From: Candidatus Saccharimonadota bacterium
GTDB lineage: Bacteria; Patescibacteriota; Saccharimonadia; Saccharimonadales; Saccharimonadaceae
Direction of reading: 5' to 3'
Length of the DNA stretch: 56,944 nucleotides
NCBI GenBank assembly: GCA_905372275.1
Contig: CAJPON010000006.1
Location: forward strand, 1-56,944
Position 1 is the stretch's first letter, and every line of letters begins with the position of its first letter. Below are positions 33,784 through 41,450 of the stretch, piece by piece. The position numbers were made by a program, and so were the translations under genes. A model generated the notes under the pieces. The model was given only the letters and a program-made list of their open reading frames with translations. It searched no databases and had not been told where the DNA came from.

Positions 33784-33789
33784 AGTATA
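33784..33789 (-). promoter_or_regulatory. -10 box of the holin-like/secG operon
   Basis: TATACT on the minus strand, 8 bases before the ATG at 33775; leaderless arrangement. Confidence 0.5.
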
Positions 33790-33807
33790 CCGCATCAGCC
33801 GTATTTT

Positions 33808-35388
33808 TCATAGTTGCGACATATCGCCGCTCTGGTAGCAAAAAGTCTCATAGACGCGAGTTCCTAGCGCTTGCCCGATAGCATCGCAAATTTCCGTTTG
33901 GCTAGCTCGCCTAACTGCCCGCATACTGCCAAAGCGCCGCAATAATTTGCGCCGCGTCGCCGGACCGACACCAGGAATGTCGTCAAGCTCGCTTTTGGTG
34001 GCGCCTTTGCGCTTGAGCGTTGTATGATAACTAACAGCAAAACGATGCGCCTCGTCGCGAATACGTTGAAATAGCTTTACGACATCATCATACTCGCTCA
34101 TAGTATCGCTGCCGCGCAGGTTACGCGAGTGCGAACCAGCATTTTGCTGCCCAGCATGCAAGTTAATTAAGTAAAAATCACCAGAATCCAGCACGCTGAT
34201 GTCGGGACGCGATTCTTTTATCAACTGGCCAAGCAGCGCGTCATCGTCATTAATATGCGAACGATTCTTGGCGACAACGATTTCTTCTTCGCGCTTCGCT
34301 ATGCCAATTACTGGCACCGTAACGTCTAGCTTGTCTAATTCGTCGAGTACCGCACCAAGCTGCCCTTTGCCGCCATCAATCAACAACAAATCCGGCATCC
34401 CCCAATCTTTACGATTTTTCTCGCTAAAGCGCCGCCTGATAGTCTCGCGCATATTAGCAGTGTCGTCGTTACGCTGCACGTGCATCTTGAACTTACGATA
34501 ATGTGTCCGGTCGCTCGCGCCATTGGTGAAGACTACCATGCTGGCTACAACGTTGGTGCCGCTCATATGTGAGATATCATAGCCCTCAATCCTCGCTGGC
34601 GGCGCTGGCAAACTCAATAGCTCGGCTAACTGCGATAGTGCCCGATCTTTCGAAATATTAATGAACTCGCGGTCGCCGAACATAATTCGCCGCTGCAGCT
34701 CGCGCAAATATGTCAATTTATTGCGAAGTTGCGCCGCTGTCTCGAATTCTTGGTTGCGCGCCGCTCGCTTCATGTCGCGTTCAATTTCTTGCGCGATTTT
34801 GACGCGCCCGCCCTCGATATATTTGATCAGCTTACGCAAAGATTTCTTGTACTCGTGGCTGGTCATATCAAGGCTGGGCGCCAAACCGATTTGCTCTTCT
34901 AAATTAGCGTGTTCGCGCTTGGGCGGCTTGATATAATAAGGAAAAATTTTGCGCAAATAACGCAGCGCCTTCTTGACTGGCAAACCGCTATAAAAAGGAC
35001 CAATGTAGGTCGCACCGTCATCAGCAGGGCTGCGCGTAAAAGTCACCGTCGGCCATTCGCTTTTCATATCAATTCGTACGAAAGTTTGTGATTTATCATC
35101 GCGCAGCAGAATATTGTAGCGCGGCATATAACGCTTGATCATCTCGCTTTCCAAAAACAGCGCGTCAATCTCGCTCTCGGTTTCGATCCAATCGGTATCA
35201 TAAATTTCGGCTACCAGCGCCCGAGTTTTGGCGTCAAAATCTTTACCGCTCTGAAAATACTGCCGCACGCGGTTTTTTAACACCGCTGCTTTGCCGATAT
35301 AGATGATCTCGCCGCTCGCCGACTTATGAAAATAAACACCGGGGCTGCGCGGTAGAGTTTTGAGTTTTTGCTGCAACTGTTTATTCAC
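33808..35388 (-). CDS. uvrC: excinuclease ABC subunit UvrC
   Basis: A 526-residue protein, shorter than the usual 590-620. The GIY-YIG nuclease domain (GVYFHKSASGEIIYIGKA) is N-terminal, the UVR segment (IERDMKRAARNQEFETAAQL) central, and the RNase H-like nuclease (GYDISHMSGTNVVASMVVF, then LLIDGGKGQL) follows. A C-terminal helix-hairpin-helix (DIPGVGPATRRKLL) completes it. It makes both incisions in nucleotide excision repair with UvrA and UvrB. The start is GTG, 7 bases after a TATAAT box: a leaderless arrangement. Confidence 0.96.
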   Translation of the reverse strand: MNKQLQQKLKTLPRSPGVYFHKSASGEIIYIGKAAVLKNRVRQYFQSGKDFDAKTRALVAEIYDTDWIETESEIDALFLESEMIKRYMPRYNILLRDDKSQTFVRIDMKSEWPTVTFTRSPADDGATYIGPFYSGLPVKKALRYLRKIFPYYIKPPKREHANLEEQIGLAPSLDMTSHEYKKSLRKLIKYIEGGRVKIAQEIERDMKRAARNQEFETAAQLRNKLTYLRELQRRIMFGDREFINISKDRALSQLAELLSLPAPPARIEGYDISHMSGTNVVASMVVFTNGASDRTHYRKFKMHVQRNDDTANMRETIRRRFSEKNRKDWGMPDLLLIDGGKGQLGAVLDELDKLDVTVPVIGIAKREEEIVVAKNRSHINDDDALLGQLIKESRPDISVLDSGDFYLINLHAGQQNAGSHSRNLRGSDTMSEYDDVVKLFQRIRDEAHRFAVSYHTTLKRKGATKSELDDIPGVGPATRRKLLRRFGSMRAVRRASQTEICDAIGQALGTRVYETFCYQSGDMSQL

Positions 35389-35395
35389 AAGTACT

Positions 35396-35401
35396 ATTAT
35401 A
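35396..35401 (-). promoter_or_regulatory. -10 box of uvrC
   Basis: TATAAT on the minus strand, 7 bases before the GTG start at 35388. Confidence 0.55.
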
Positions 35402-35456
35402 TCTTATATCAAGCAACTAGGCTGCTGATTGTGTCAGCCAACCTCTTCTTCTATAG

Positions 35457-36062
35457 TCATTTTCTATTACGCAATATTGTCTCAAACAACTCAGGAAAAG
35501 TATCGTCGGCCATGTCGCGCTTACCACAAAAATGTCCATATCCCGGAAATAATCGATAACAGGCAGACGAGAAAGATTTTTTTAGAATTTTTATTGCAGT
35601 ATCAACTCGCACCGAGTCATTGTCAGAGTAAAATATAGTTAGACTACGCACGCGATCAAGTAGCGCCTCGTCAATCTCAAAATCAAAAAAACCGCCACGA
35701 AGCGGCTCGTCATATGGAGCTTCGGGGTTAAACTTATCACCAAAAGCTGGTGCAACAAGATAAACGTCGCCTGCACAAATTTGCGGATTCTCACTCATCC
35801 ATTGAATTAGAAAACCCCCGCCACAACTATGACCAACCAATATAGTTTCTGAATTTACATCATACTTTTCAAAAGTCTGTAGCCACAACGAGTAATCTGG
35901 TCGCCATGATTCAGGCATCTCGGGCGTCTGAGTGTCAATACCGCGAATTAGCAGCTGCTGTTGCAGCCATGGAAGCCAAATCGAGTTACTAGCGCTCGGT
36001 AGATTTGGATTGAAATACGATCGTTTGGACGGCTTACCGTGAACAATTATCGCCTGATTCAT
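35457..36062 (-). CDS. RBBP9/YdeN-type alpha/beta hydrolase
   Basis: A 201-residue hydrolase. It opens QAIIVHGKPS and has the nucleophile elbow VGHSCGGGF near residue 92-100, the acid region FYSDNDSVRV and a final His in GYGHFC. These fit the RBBP9/YdeN serine hydrolase family. Substrate unknown. A TAATAT-like box lies 6 bases before the ATG. Confidence 0.85.
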   Translation of the reverse strand: MNQAIIVHGKPSKRSYFNPNLPSASNSIWLPWLQQQLLIRGIDTQTPEMPESWRPDYSLWLQTFEKYDVNSETILVGHSCGGGFLIQWMSENPQICAGDVYLVAPAFGDKFNPEAPYDEPLRGGFFDFEIDEALLDRVRSLTIFYSDNDSVRVDTAIKILKKSFSSACYRLFPGYGHFCGKRDMADDTFPELFETILRNRK

Positions 36063-36100
36063 ATTTCAATATTAACATAATGACAAGCCAGCTTATGAAT

Positions 36101-36128
36101 TTGACAAATATGCAATGTATGATATTAT
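36101..36128 (+). promoter_or_regulatory. promoter of the 36.1 kb hydrolase-like gene
   Basis: TTGACA (36101-36106), 16-base spacer, TATTAT (36123-36128). Transcription should start about 6 bases before the ATG at 36142. Confidence 0.6.
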
Positions 36129-36141
36129 AGTAAACGTAACG

Positions 36142-36972
36142 ATGGATGGTCTAAAACAACCCATAACAACTTTTTGCGTAGGCGGTGGTGGTAGTCACTT
36201 GGCACGAGGCTCAGTCGCCTTTGATTATATTAACCGTACTCTATCAAACTATTATATTACTCCTCACAATGTTCACGGTGTCACCGATGACACGACTAGT
36301 TCTCGCGTTCGCTCCCCTTCAGAACAATATGAAGAGATAATGGATAACATACCTAGTGAAAACAAAGAGAAGGATGAAAAAGGTTCCGTATTACTAATAG
36401 CCCAATGCATGGGTACAATCGCTGCCCATCAGGCATTATTATCCATGACAAAAGAAAACATAAACACAGCACTTGTAACTTTTTCACCCCCATTACCAAA
36501 CCCCGACGAAGTAATTCAACTGCCAAATTCTAGAAAACGACGACGCCATAATGACACAGAAATGCAATGTCCGACGTTTCCAGATGGCAAGATAGATGAT
36601 TTCGACGCTCTGTGTCACGAGTGGCTTCCTATTCCTCAGGAGTACTTTCGTGATATCAAAAAGACTCACGACCTCGAAAAGCAACTACGCCAATCAGTCG
36701 AAGTTGGCCGCGCAGCAGTAATTGCAGCAGAAAGAGACTGGAATACTAATACTCCGTTAATTGTTAACGGCTGGAGGCGAAGTTGGCAACTGCGCGGATT
36801 GCACGGAGCTAGACAACGAGCTATCATCGTACCAAAAGCTGGCCATTCACTCCATCCAAGCGGGGAGAACAAGCACCTAGCGCCCCTATCGCAACAGCAA
36901 GCCTGCCAATTGGTCGTCGACACCGGCTTAAAAATTTTGAGCACCAGCTTTCCGGGCAGAGAATTGGAATAA
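36142..36972 (+). CDS. alpha/beta-hydrolase-like protein with a cysteine in the nucleophile elbow
   Basis: A 276-residue protein. The segment LLIAQCMGTIAAHQAL (about residues 84-99) is a nucleophile elbow with Cys in place of Ser. A late His (KAGHSLHPSG) could complete a triad. Family not recognised. The promoter TTGACA (36101-36106) with TATTAT (36123-36128) supports the ATG at 36142, rather than an in-frame ATG nine codons upstream that would lie before the predicted transcript start. Confidence 0.65.
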   Translation: MDGLKQPITTFCVGGGGSHLARGSVAFDYINRTLSNYYITPHNVHGVTDDTTSSRVRSPSEQYEEIMDNIPSENKEKDEKGSVLLIAQCMGTIAAHQALLSMTKENINTALVTFSPPLPNPDEVIQLPNSRKRRRHNDTEMQCPTFPDGKIDDFDALCHEWLPIPQEYFRDIKKTHDLEKQLRQSVEVGRAAVIAAERDWNTNTPLIVNGWRRSWQLRGLHGARQRAIIVPKAGHSLHPSGENKHLAPLSQQQACQLVVDTGLKILSTSFPGRELE

Positions 36973-36996
36973 ACAAGAAAGCACTTCAGCGGCCTA

Positions 36997-37710
36997 TCAA
37001 CGGCGTAAGTATTCTTCCAAAAATTCGCTCCACTCCGGCGCATTCTTCTCGCGGAAATAATGGCGTAAGAAATCAACCATAATCTGCTGACGGTTTTTTG
37101 CCTCTATTCGCCCCGGCTCGGTCAGCATCAAGCCCTTCAGTTTCAGCAGCTTTTCAAAGAAATGATTGATGAATCCGTCGGTATCATGCGTATTGCCGTC
37201 AGCATTATATTCGTGCGCCGCCAGATTAACATTCGGCCAAACCGCAGGGTCAAAAATCCGTCCGCCATGACGACAAGCATAAACCAGCGCCCGCTCAATC
37301 CCCACCGCGCCAATAGCATCGCACATGTCAGCGTCAGACACCAGCTGTCCCGCCAGGCGCTGCGGCTGCTTGCCGTTCAAACGTTTGCTATAGCCGATCG
37401 CCGCAACATTTTCCAATACCGCTCGGCGCAAATCTTCAGCCACCTTTGCTTCTGTCATAATTTTTACTGCGTTCGTTAATTTCTCTGCCTGCGCCTTGCC
37501 GACTAATTTGTAATCATCAACATCATGCAGCCAAGCCGTCAGCAGCGCTTCTTGCAGATCCACTGATTCGCTGCATTCGCTAGCAAAACGCTCTGCCAGC
37601 AGCGCCACCCGCTCGACATGATCGTCAGCGTGTCCTGAGGTGTCACTGCCTAGTAATTCACGGACCAATAGTTTGACTTTATTAAGTTCAGGAGTTTGCT
37701 TATTGTTCAT
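36997..37710 (-). CDS. HD-domain phosphohydrolase
   Basis: A 237-residue HD-superfamily protein. The first metal ligand lies in HADDHVERVALLAERF, the HD pair in TAWLHDVDDYKL, and a later Asp in SDADMCDAIGAVG. This form resembles predicted metal-dependent phosphohydrolases of the YedJ/PgpH-unrelated small HD group that act on nucleotides. Substrate unknown. A TATAAT box lies exactly 7 bases before the ATG. Confidence 0.82.
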   Translation of the reverse strand: MNNKQTPELNKVKLLVRELLGSDTSGHADDHVERVALLAERFASECSESVDLQEALLTAWLHDVDDYKLVGKAQAEKLTNAVKIMTEAKVAEDLRRAVLENVAAIGYSKRLNGKQPQRLAGQLVSDADMCDAIGAVGIERALVYACRHGGRIFDPAVWPNVNLAAHEYNADGNTHDTDGFINHFFEKLLKLKGLMLTEPGRIEAKNRQQIMVDFLRHYFREKNAPEWSEFLEEYLRR

Positions 37711-37717
37711 AGCATTT

Positions 37718-37723
37718 ATTATA
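37718..37723 (-). promoter_or_regulatory. -10 box of the HD-domain gene
   Basis: TATAAT on the minus strand, 7 bases before the ATG at 37710; leaderless arrangement. Confidence 0.55.
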
Positions 37724-37755
37724 TCTCATTGCCGCCACTAACACATTAGCTGCCC

Positions 37756-37784
37756 TTGTATTTCTATAGAATTTATGTTATAAT
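37756..37784 (+). promoter_or_regulatory. promoter of the acetyltransferase-peptidase operon
   Basis: TTGTAT (37756-37761), 17-base spacer, TATAAT (37779-37784), then 8 bases to the ATG at 37793; leaderless arrangement. Confidence 0.65.
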
Positions 37785-37792
37785 ATAAAGAT

Positions 37793-38422
37793 ATGGCTGA
37801 AGTAATCACCACCGCCCCAAAGTCGAAAGAAGCGAAAATCGAACTGTTATTTGTGCCGTTCGGCGAGCTAACTTTGCACTTAGGCGACGAGGAGACGTCC
37901 GCTGCTATAAAAGCGATTGCTAATTTCGTCAACCGCCGCAGCCCAGGCGACAAACAGATGCTGCCTGTATCTGATGCAGATATCGCCAGTAAATATACTG
38001 ATATCGTAGCCTTGCGGCTGCCTGAAAACGAAGACGTTATAGATGCTAACTTTATCACAAACAATGTAGTCGGGTACGTTGGAGCGATGGAACCAATCAA
38101 GCACGGCGCCCGTCTAATGTCTGAAGTCGGCTCGCTCAAAGTAGATGATAGCCTGCGCGGCCACGGCGTTGGAACTATATTATTTGAGAGAATTGTTCAA
38201 GCAATACAAGATGAAGGGATAACACCATATGCTTTCTGTAATTCAGATAGCCTGCCCATCGCTAAACGGCTCAATGGACATGAAATAGAATCAACAGACG
38301 AAGTGCCCCCAGAGGCATTGAAATTATGCCAAGATTGCCCTCTCTACGGCAAAACAAGTGGCAAAAAATACAGATGTTGTGATACTGTAGTGGTATGGCA
38401 CACTCCGACCGAAACCAACTAG
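37793..38422 (+). CDS. GNAT-family N-acetyltransferase
   Basis: A 209-residue protein with the acetyl-CoA binding motif of GNAT enzymes (SLKVDDSLRGHGVGTILFERI, about residues 113-133). A short C-terminal tail has four Cys (LCQDCPLYG and YRCCD), possibly a metal site. The substrate is unknown. Its last 28 bases overlap the start of the M20 peptidase gene, so the two are co-translated. Confidence 0.8.
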   Translation: MAEVITTAPKSKEAKIELLFVPFGELTLHLGDEETSAAIKAIANFVNRRSPGDKQMLPVSDADIASKYTDIVALRLPENEDVIDANFITNNVVGYVGAMEPIKHGARLMSEVGSLKVDDSLRGHGVGTILFERIVQAIQDEGITPYAFCNSDSLPIAKRLNGHEIESTDEVPPEALKLCQDCPLYGKTSGKKYRCCDTVVVWHTPTETN

Positions 38423-39525
38423 ATATCATTGAATTAGCTAAGCAGCTCATTGCTATACCGTCAGTATCAGGCAACGAGGCAGAAGCTTTAGATTTCGTTG
38501 CATCGTGGATGCGATCAGCTAATTTTGACGAAGTTATTACTGATGAGCGCTTTACCGCCGGGTTAATCCGTGCCAAAGGACAGACAGCAAAGCGCGCGCT
38601 CATTTTGTGCGGGCATGTTGATACGGTTTCTCCTGGCGATGAGTCAGCTTGGCGGCAGAGTCCGTGGCAACCATACGTTACGGACGGTCGGCTGTATGGT
38701 CTGGGCGCCACTGACATGAAAGCTGGCGTCGCTCTACAAATGATAGCCGCCGCCGAATACGCAAACGAACGTCGTGACGACCTTGATGTGTGGTGCGTCA
38801 CCGTTGCTAGCGAAGAGGTTGATGGTGCTGGGTCAGCTGATTTTGCGAAGTATTTTTCAGAAAAGACACAGTACGAGGAAGTTAGCTGCGCCATCGCCGA
38901 ACCGACGGATAATCGAATTGAAATCGGACATCGCGGCAACAAGTTTGTTGAATTTATCTTTGAGCGCACATCAAGCCACGCCTCGCAAGAGAGCGCTTAT
39001 TACGATAGTTCGCTGCCAGTCGTGGTGTCGTTCCTGAATGATTTGCCAGAGATTCGCGAGCAGCTTCATGCCGCCTATAGCCACGATATTTTGGGTACTC
39101 CTAGCTTCACGCCAACACGTATTGAGCCTGCAGGGTCATACTCTAACAACAAAACAGCTGGTGTCAGCTCTGTGATGGTCGATATCCGTACCACGCCGCC
39201 CCTGGACGCAGACTTTGAAAATTGGGTTGACGAGATAGTTGCCCGTTACGATTGTACATGGCGGCATCCCGCCACACCTGTGCCGTCTGCTTTGTGCGAT
39301 ACGAACGCCAAAATCTTGAAAACCATGCAGCGCCTACTGCCAGAAGCTGAGACAGCAGTCAGCTACGGCGGCACCGATCAAGCGTTCTTCCAGGCCATTG
39401 GCGCAGAGACAGTCATCTACGGCCCTGGCGATTTCGACCAAGCGCACACCGTAAACGAGTCGGTATCAGTAGCAAGAATTAGACAGACGCACGGTATTTA
39501 CCAACAACTTATTCAGTCAATATAG
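38395..39525 (+). CDS. M20-family metallopeptidase (DapE/ArgE-like)
   Basis: A 376-residue zinc peptidase. Metal ligands are in CGHVDTVSPGDE, GATDMKAGVAL and VASEEVDGAG, and a late His in QAHTVNESV. Relatives deacylate succinyl-diaminopimelate or acetylornithine, or cleave dipeptides. With no biosynthetic neighbours, a peptide-scavenging role is more plausible than diaminopimelate synthesis. It is translationally coupled to the acetyltransferase gene. Confidence 0.88.
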   Translation: MAHSDRNQLDIIELAKQLIAIPSVSGNEAEALDFVASWMRSANFDEVITDERFTAGLIRAKGQTAKRALILCGHVDTVSPGDESAWRQSPWQPYVTDGRLYGLGATDMKAGVALQMIAAAEYANERRDDLDVWCVTVASEEVDGAGSADFAKYFSEKTQYEEVSCAIAEPTDNRIEIGHRGNKFVEFIFERTSSHASQESAYYDSSLPVVVSFLNDLPEIREQLHAAYSHDILGTPSFTPTRIEPAGSYSNNKTAGVSSVMVDIRTTPPLDADFENWVDEIVARYDCTWRHPATPVPSALCDTNAKILKTMQRLLPEAETAVSYGGTDQAFFQAIGAETVIYGPGDFDQAHTVNESVSVARIRQTHGIYQQLIQSI

Positions 39526-39627
39526 GTTTAGCGTATTGCGATTTACTTGACATAGCAGGTTAAAAATTATTAACAGGTAAAACTCGTGTTACAATATCTG
39601 TAAGCTTTGTTAAATTAAGGAGGTTTT

Positions 39628-39963
39628 ATGAAAACACCAAAATTACTATTGATCATCGCCGGATCGCTTGCGGCTATTGCGGCAGTATTAATTGCTGTCA
39701 GCTGCATACCGCCGTCCGGACCAGAACCAGAATACGTTTGCGTCAAAAACGGCCAGCCAAGTTCCGGGTTCAAAGATACCAAGAAAAATTGCCCGATAAC
39801 TTCAGAAAGCTTGAAAGCTCATATGGCGTGGGAAGAAGGCCCGTTCGGCAGAGGCAAATATATTATGCGCCAAATCGCCGTCGTATCAATACTTAGCGCG
39901 ATTGGCTGTGCTGTTGCTTCGCCAATTGTAAAGTCAAAGCAGAAGAAAAAGTTAGAAAAGTAA
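39628..39963 (+). CDS. small two-pass membrane protein
   Basis: A 111-residue protein. An N-terminal hydrophobic segment (5-26) ends at a Cys in LIAVSCIPPSG, so it could be a lipoprotein signal, although the lipobox is imperfect. A second membrane segment lies near 81-100, followed by a Lys-rich tail. The external part holds two more Cys. A strong AAGGAGG site precedes the ATG. No family is recognised. Confidence 0.65.
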   Translation: MKTPKLLLIIAGSLAAIAAVLIAVSCIPPSGPEPEYVCVKNGQPSSGFKDTKKNCPITSESLKAHMAWEEGPFGRGKYIMRQIAVVSILSAIGCAVASPIVKSKQKKKLEK

Positions 39964-40053
39964 AACTAACGAACTCATATAATATAACTAACTGGATCTG
40001 CCGCCTTTTTATGTAAGTAAAGTTACAAAGCACAATGTAGTTTTACGGAAAAT

Positions 40054-40082
40054 TTGACTTTTTGTCCTAATATTGATATAAT
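40054..40082 (+). promoter_or_regulatory. promoter of the tiny membrane protein gene
   Basis: TTGACT (40054-40059), 17-base spacer, TATAAT (40077-40082). Confidence 0.75.
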
Positions 40083-40088
40083 TTATAT

Positions 40089-40168
40089 TAACTTTTCGCT
40101 CAAAGTTACCAAAAGGGCGAAGAAGTCGCTCTTTGCTTTGAGCACGCTTCGAGAGGAGGTGAAAAAAA
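40089..40168 (+). promoter_or_regulatory. hairpin leader of the tiny membrane protein gene
   Basis: A long hairpin: GCTCAAAG (40098-40105) pairs perfectly with CTTTGAGC (40136-40143), and inside it AGGGCGA (40114-40120) pairs with TCGCTCT (40126-40132, one G-U). The ribosome binding site GAGGAGGTGA follows at 40152-40161, unpaired. No T-run is present. Confidence 0.6.
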
Positions 40169-40366
40169 ATGGGAGACCGCGCCATGGCAATTGGATTCCT
40201 TGCGGCAGTGCCGATCAGTATCGGCATTGCCGTTGGCGTTATTCTCCGCCACATCGGCATGTCCGATGTGGCGTGCTTGGTCATCGGGACGGCTATCGCC
40301 GTCCCCGGGGCCGTCATCGTATACATCCTGCTCATGCGCTACTTGCGCAAGCAGGACAGTGAGTAG
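40169..40366 (+). CDS. tiny hydrophobic membrane protein (65 aa)
   Basis: A 65-residue protein with two membrane segments (about 6-27 and 32-56) and a charged tail MRYLRKQDSE. It has its own strong promoter and an excellent GAGGAGGTGA ribosome binding site, so it is clearly expressed. It lies between two strongly structured RNA segments. No family is recognised; size and hydrophobicity would suit a small stress protein, transporter subunit or toxin, but none of these is shown. Confidence 0.65.
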   Translation: MGDRAMAIGFLAAVPISIGIAVGVILRHIGMSDVACLVIGTAIAVPGAVIVYILLMRYLRKQDSE

Positions 40367-40384
40367 GGTTATAGTCCCGCTCGA

Positions 40385-40500
40385 GAAAATAGCTCGCTGA
40401 AAATTGTTCAATTCGGTTCGAGACGCACATTTTAGCGTCTGCTGGATTGAAATCCAGTTTCCGGCTTGAGCACGTTTTCGGCGGGCTATTTTCTTTTTTT
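40385..40500 (+). ncRNA. large rod-like terminator or small RNA overlapping the recR 3' end
   Basis: A 19-bp stem (40385-40403 with 40475-40493; only two G-U pairs) is followed by seven T (40494-40500). Its 71-base apical part folds further: GTTCAA/TTGAGC, hairpin AGACGC/GCGTCT and hairpin CTGGATT/AATCCAG. Far larger than an ordinary terminator, it may be a stable 3'-derived RNA. Its T-run overlaps the recR stop codon, so it is antisense to the recR 3' end. Confidence 0.6.
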
Positions 40501-41110
40501 ACAAAAACCGCCGCCCTTCCAGCGCGTGCCCGAGGGTAATTTGATCGGCATACTCTAGATCGACGCCCACAGGAATGCCGCGAGCTAAACGTGAAACTTT
40601 GGTAGCTAGGTGCGATTCCTTGATTTGGCGTTGGATGAATAGCGCCGTTGATTCGCCCTCGACGCTAGCGTTGGTAGCAATAATGACTTCCTCGACGTTA
40701 TCGTCGCGCAATCGCTGCAATAGCTCAGGTATATGAAGCTGTTCTGGCCCGACGCCGTCAATCGGCGAAATCGTTCCGCCCAATACGTGATAAGTGCCCT
40801 GGAATTGCCCGGTGCGTTCTAACGCCACTATATCTAGCGGTTCTTCAACAACAGCAACTAGCTGGCGATCGCGTTTCGGATCGCTATACAAGGGCGAGAC
40901 TTCCTGGTCAGCGTCAATTAGCGCGAAAGTTTTCGGACAACTTTTGACCTGCGCGTGCAGCTGCCGCAAAGCATTCGCTAGCGCTTCGGTAGTGCGAGAA
41001 TCGTTTTTTAGCAAGAAATAAGCATAGCGCTCAGCCGTCCGCGGCCCAACGCCTGGCAAATGACCCAACTCCTCAATAACACGCTCAAGCGCGCTTGGCA
41101 ATAGTGCCAT
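40499..41110 (-). CDS. recR: recombination mediator RecR, zinc finger degenerate
   Basis: A 203-residue protein of normal length. The N-terminal helix-hairpin-helix region has LGHLPGVGPRTAERYAYFLL, and the Toprim domain has VVEEPLDIVALERTGQF and later NASVEGESTALFI. It loads RecA in gap repair with RecO/RecF. The C4 zinc finger that normally lies between these parts is degenerate: at residues 57-75 only one Cys (SCPKT) remains, and the second pair is replaced by SPLY. It is immediately upstream-coupled to ybaB (4 bases), the usual pairing. Confidence 0.95.
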   Translation of the reverse strand: MALLPSALERVIEELGHLPGVGPRTAERYAYFLLKNDSRTTEALANALRQLHAQVKSCPKTFALIDADQEVSPLYSDPKRDRQLVAVVEEPLDIVALERTGQFQGTYHVLGGTISPIDGVGPEQLHIPELLQRLRDDNVEEVIIATNASVEGESTALFIQRQIKESHLATKVSRLARGIPVGVDLEYADQITLGHALEGRRFL

Positions 41111-41114
41111 TAGT

Positions 41115-41405
41115 TTATAATCCGAGACTTCCTAGCCCGCCCATCAGCGGTTTCATCTTTTCGGCAGCAATTTCTTGTGCTTTAGCCATACCGTCGCGGA
41201 TAGCAATCTCAATCCAGTGTTCAAGCTGGTGGATATTATCTAGATCAACGTATTCTGGATTAATTTTAATTGATTTGATCTTGAGCTCGCCGGTGATTTG
41301 AACGATGACCGCACCATCGCCCGCCTCAACCTCGACGATTTCTTTGGCTAAAGCTTTCTGCGCTTTGCGCAAATCATTCAACATTTTCATTTGATTCAAG
41401 GCCAT
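41115..41405 (-). CDS. YbaB/EbfC nucleoid-associated protein
   Basis: A 96-residue protein of the YbaB/EbfC family: an N-terminal helix MNDLRKAQKALAKEIVE, the core GDGAVIVQITGELKIKSIKI, and a C-terminal helix ending in a Gly/Leu-rich tail (MGGLGSLGL). It binds DNA as a dimer. It is in the standard ybaB-recR arrangement, with a GGGGAGT ribosome binding site. Confidence 0.93.
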   Translation of the reverse strand: MALNQMKMLNDLRKAQKALAKEIVEVEAGDGAVIVQITGELKIKSIKINPEYVDLDNIHQLEHWIEIAIRDGMAKAQEIAAEKMKPLMGGLGSLGL

Positions 41406-41450
41406 TTTGACTCCCCTTCTTCAGAAATTAACTCTACCAATTATAACTTA

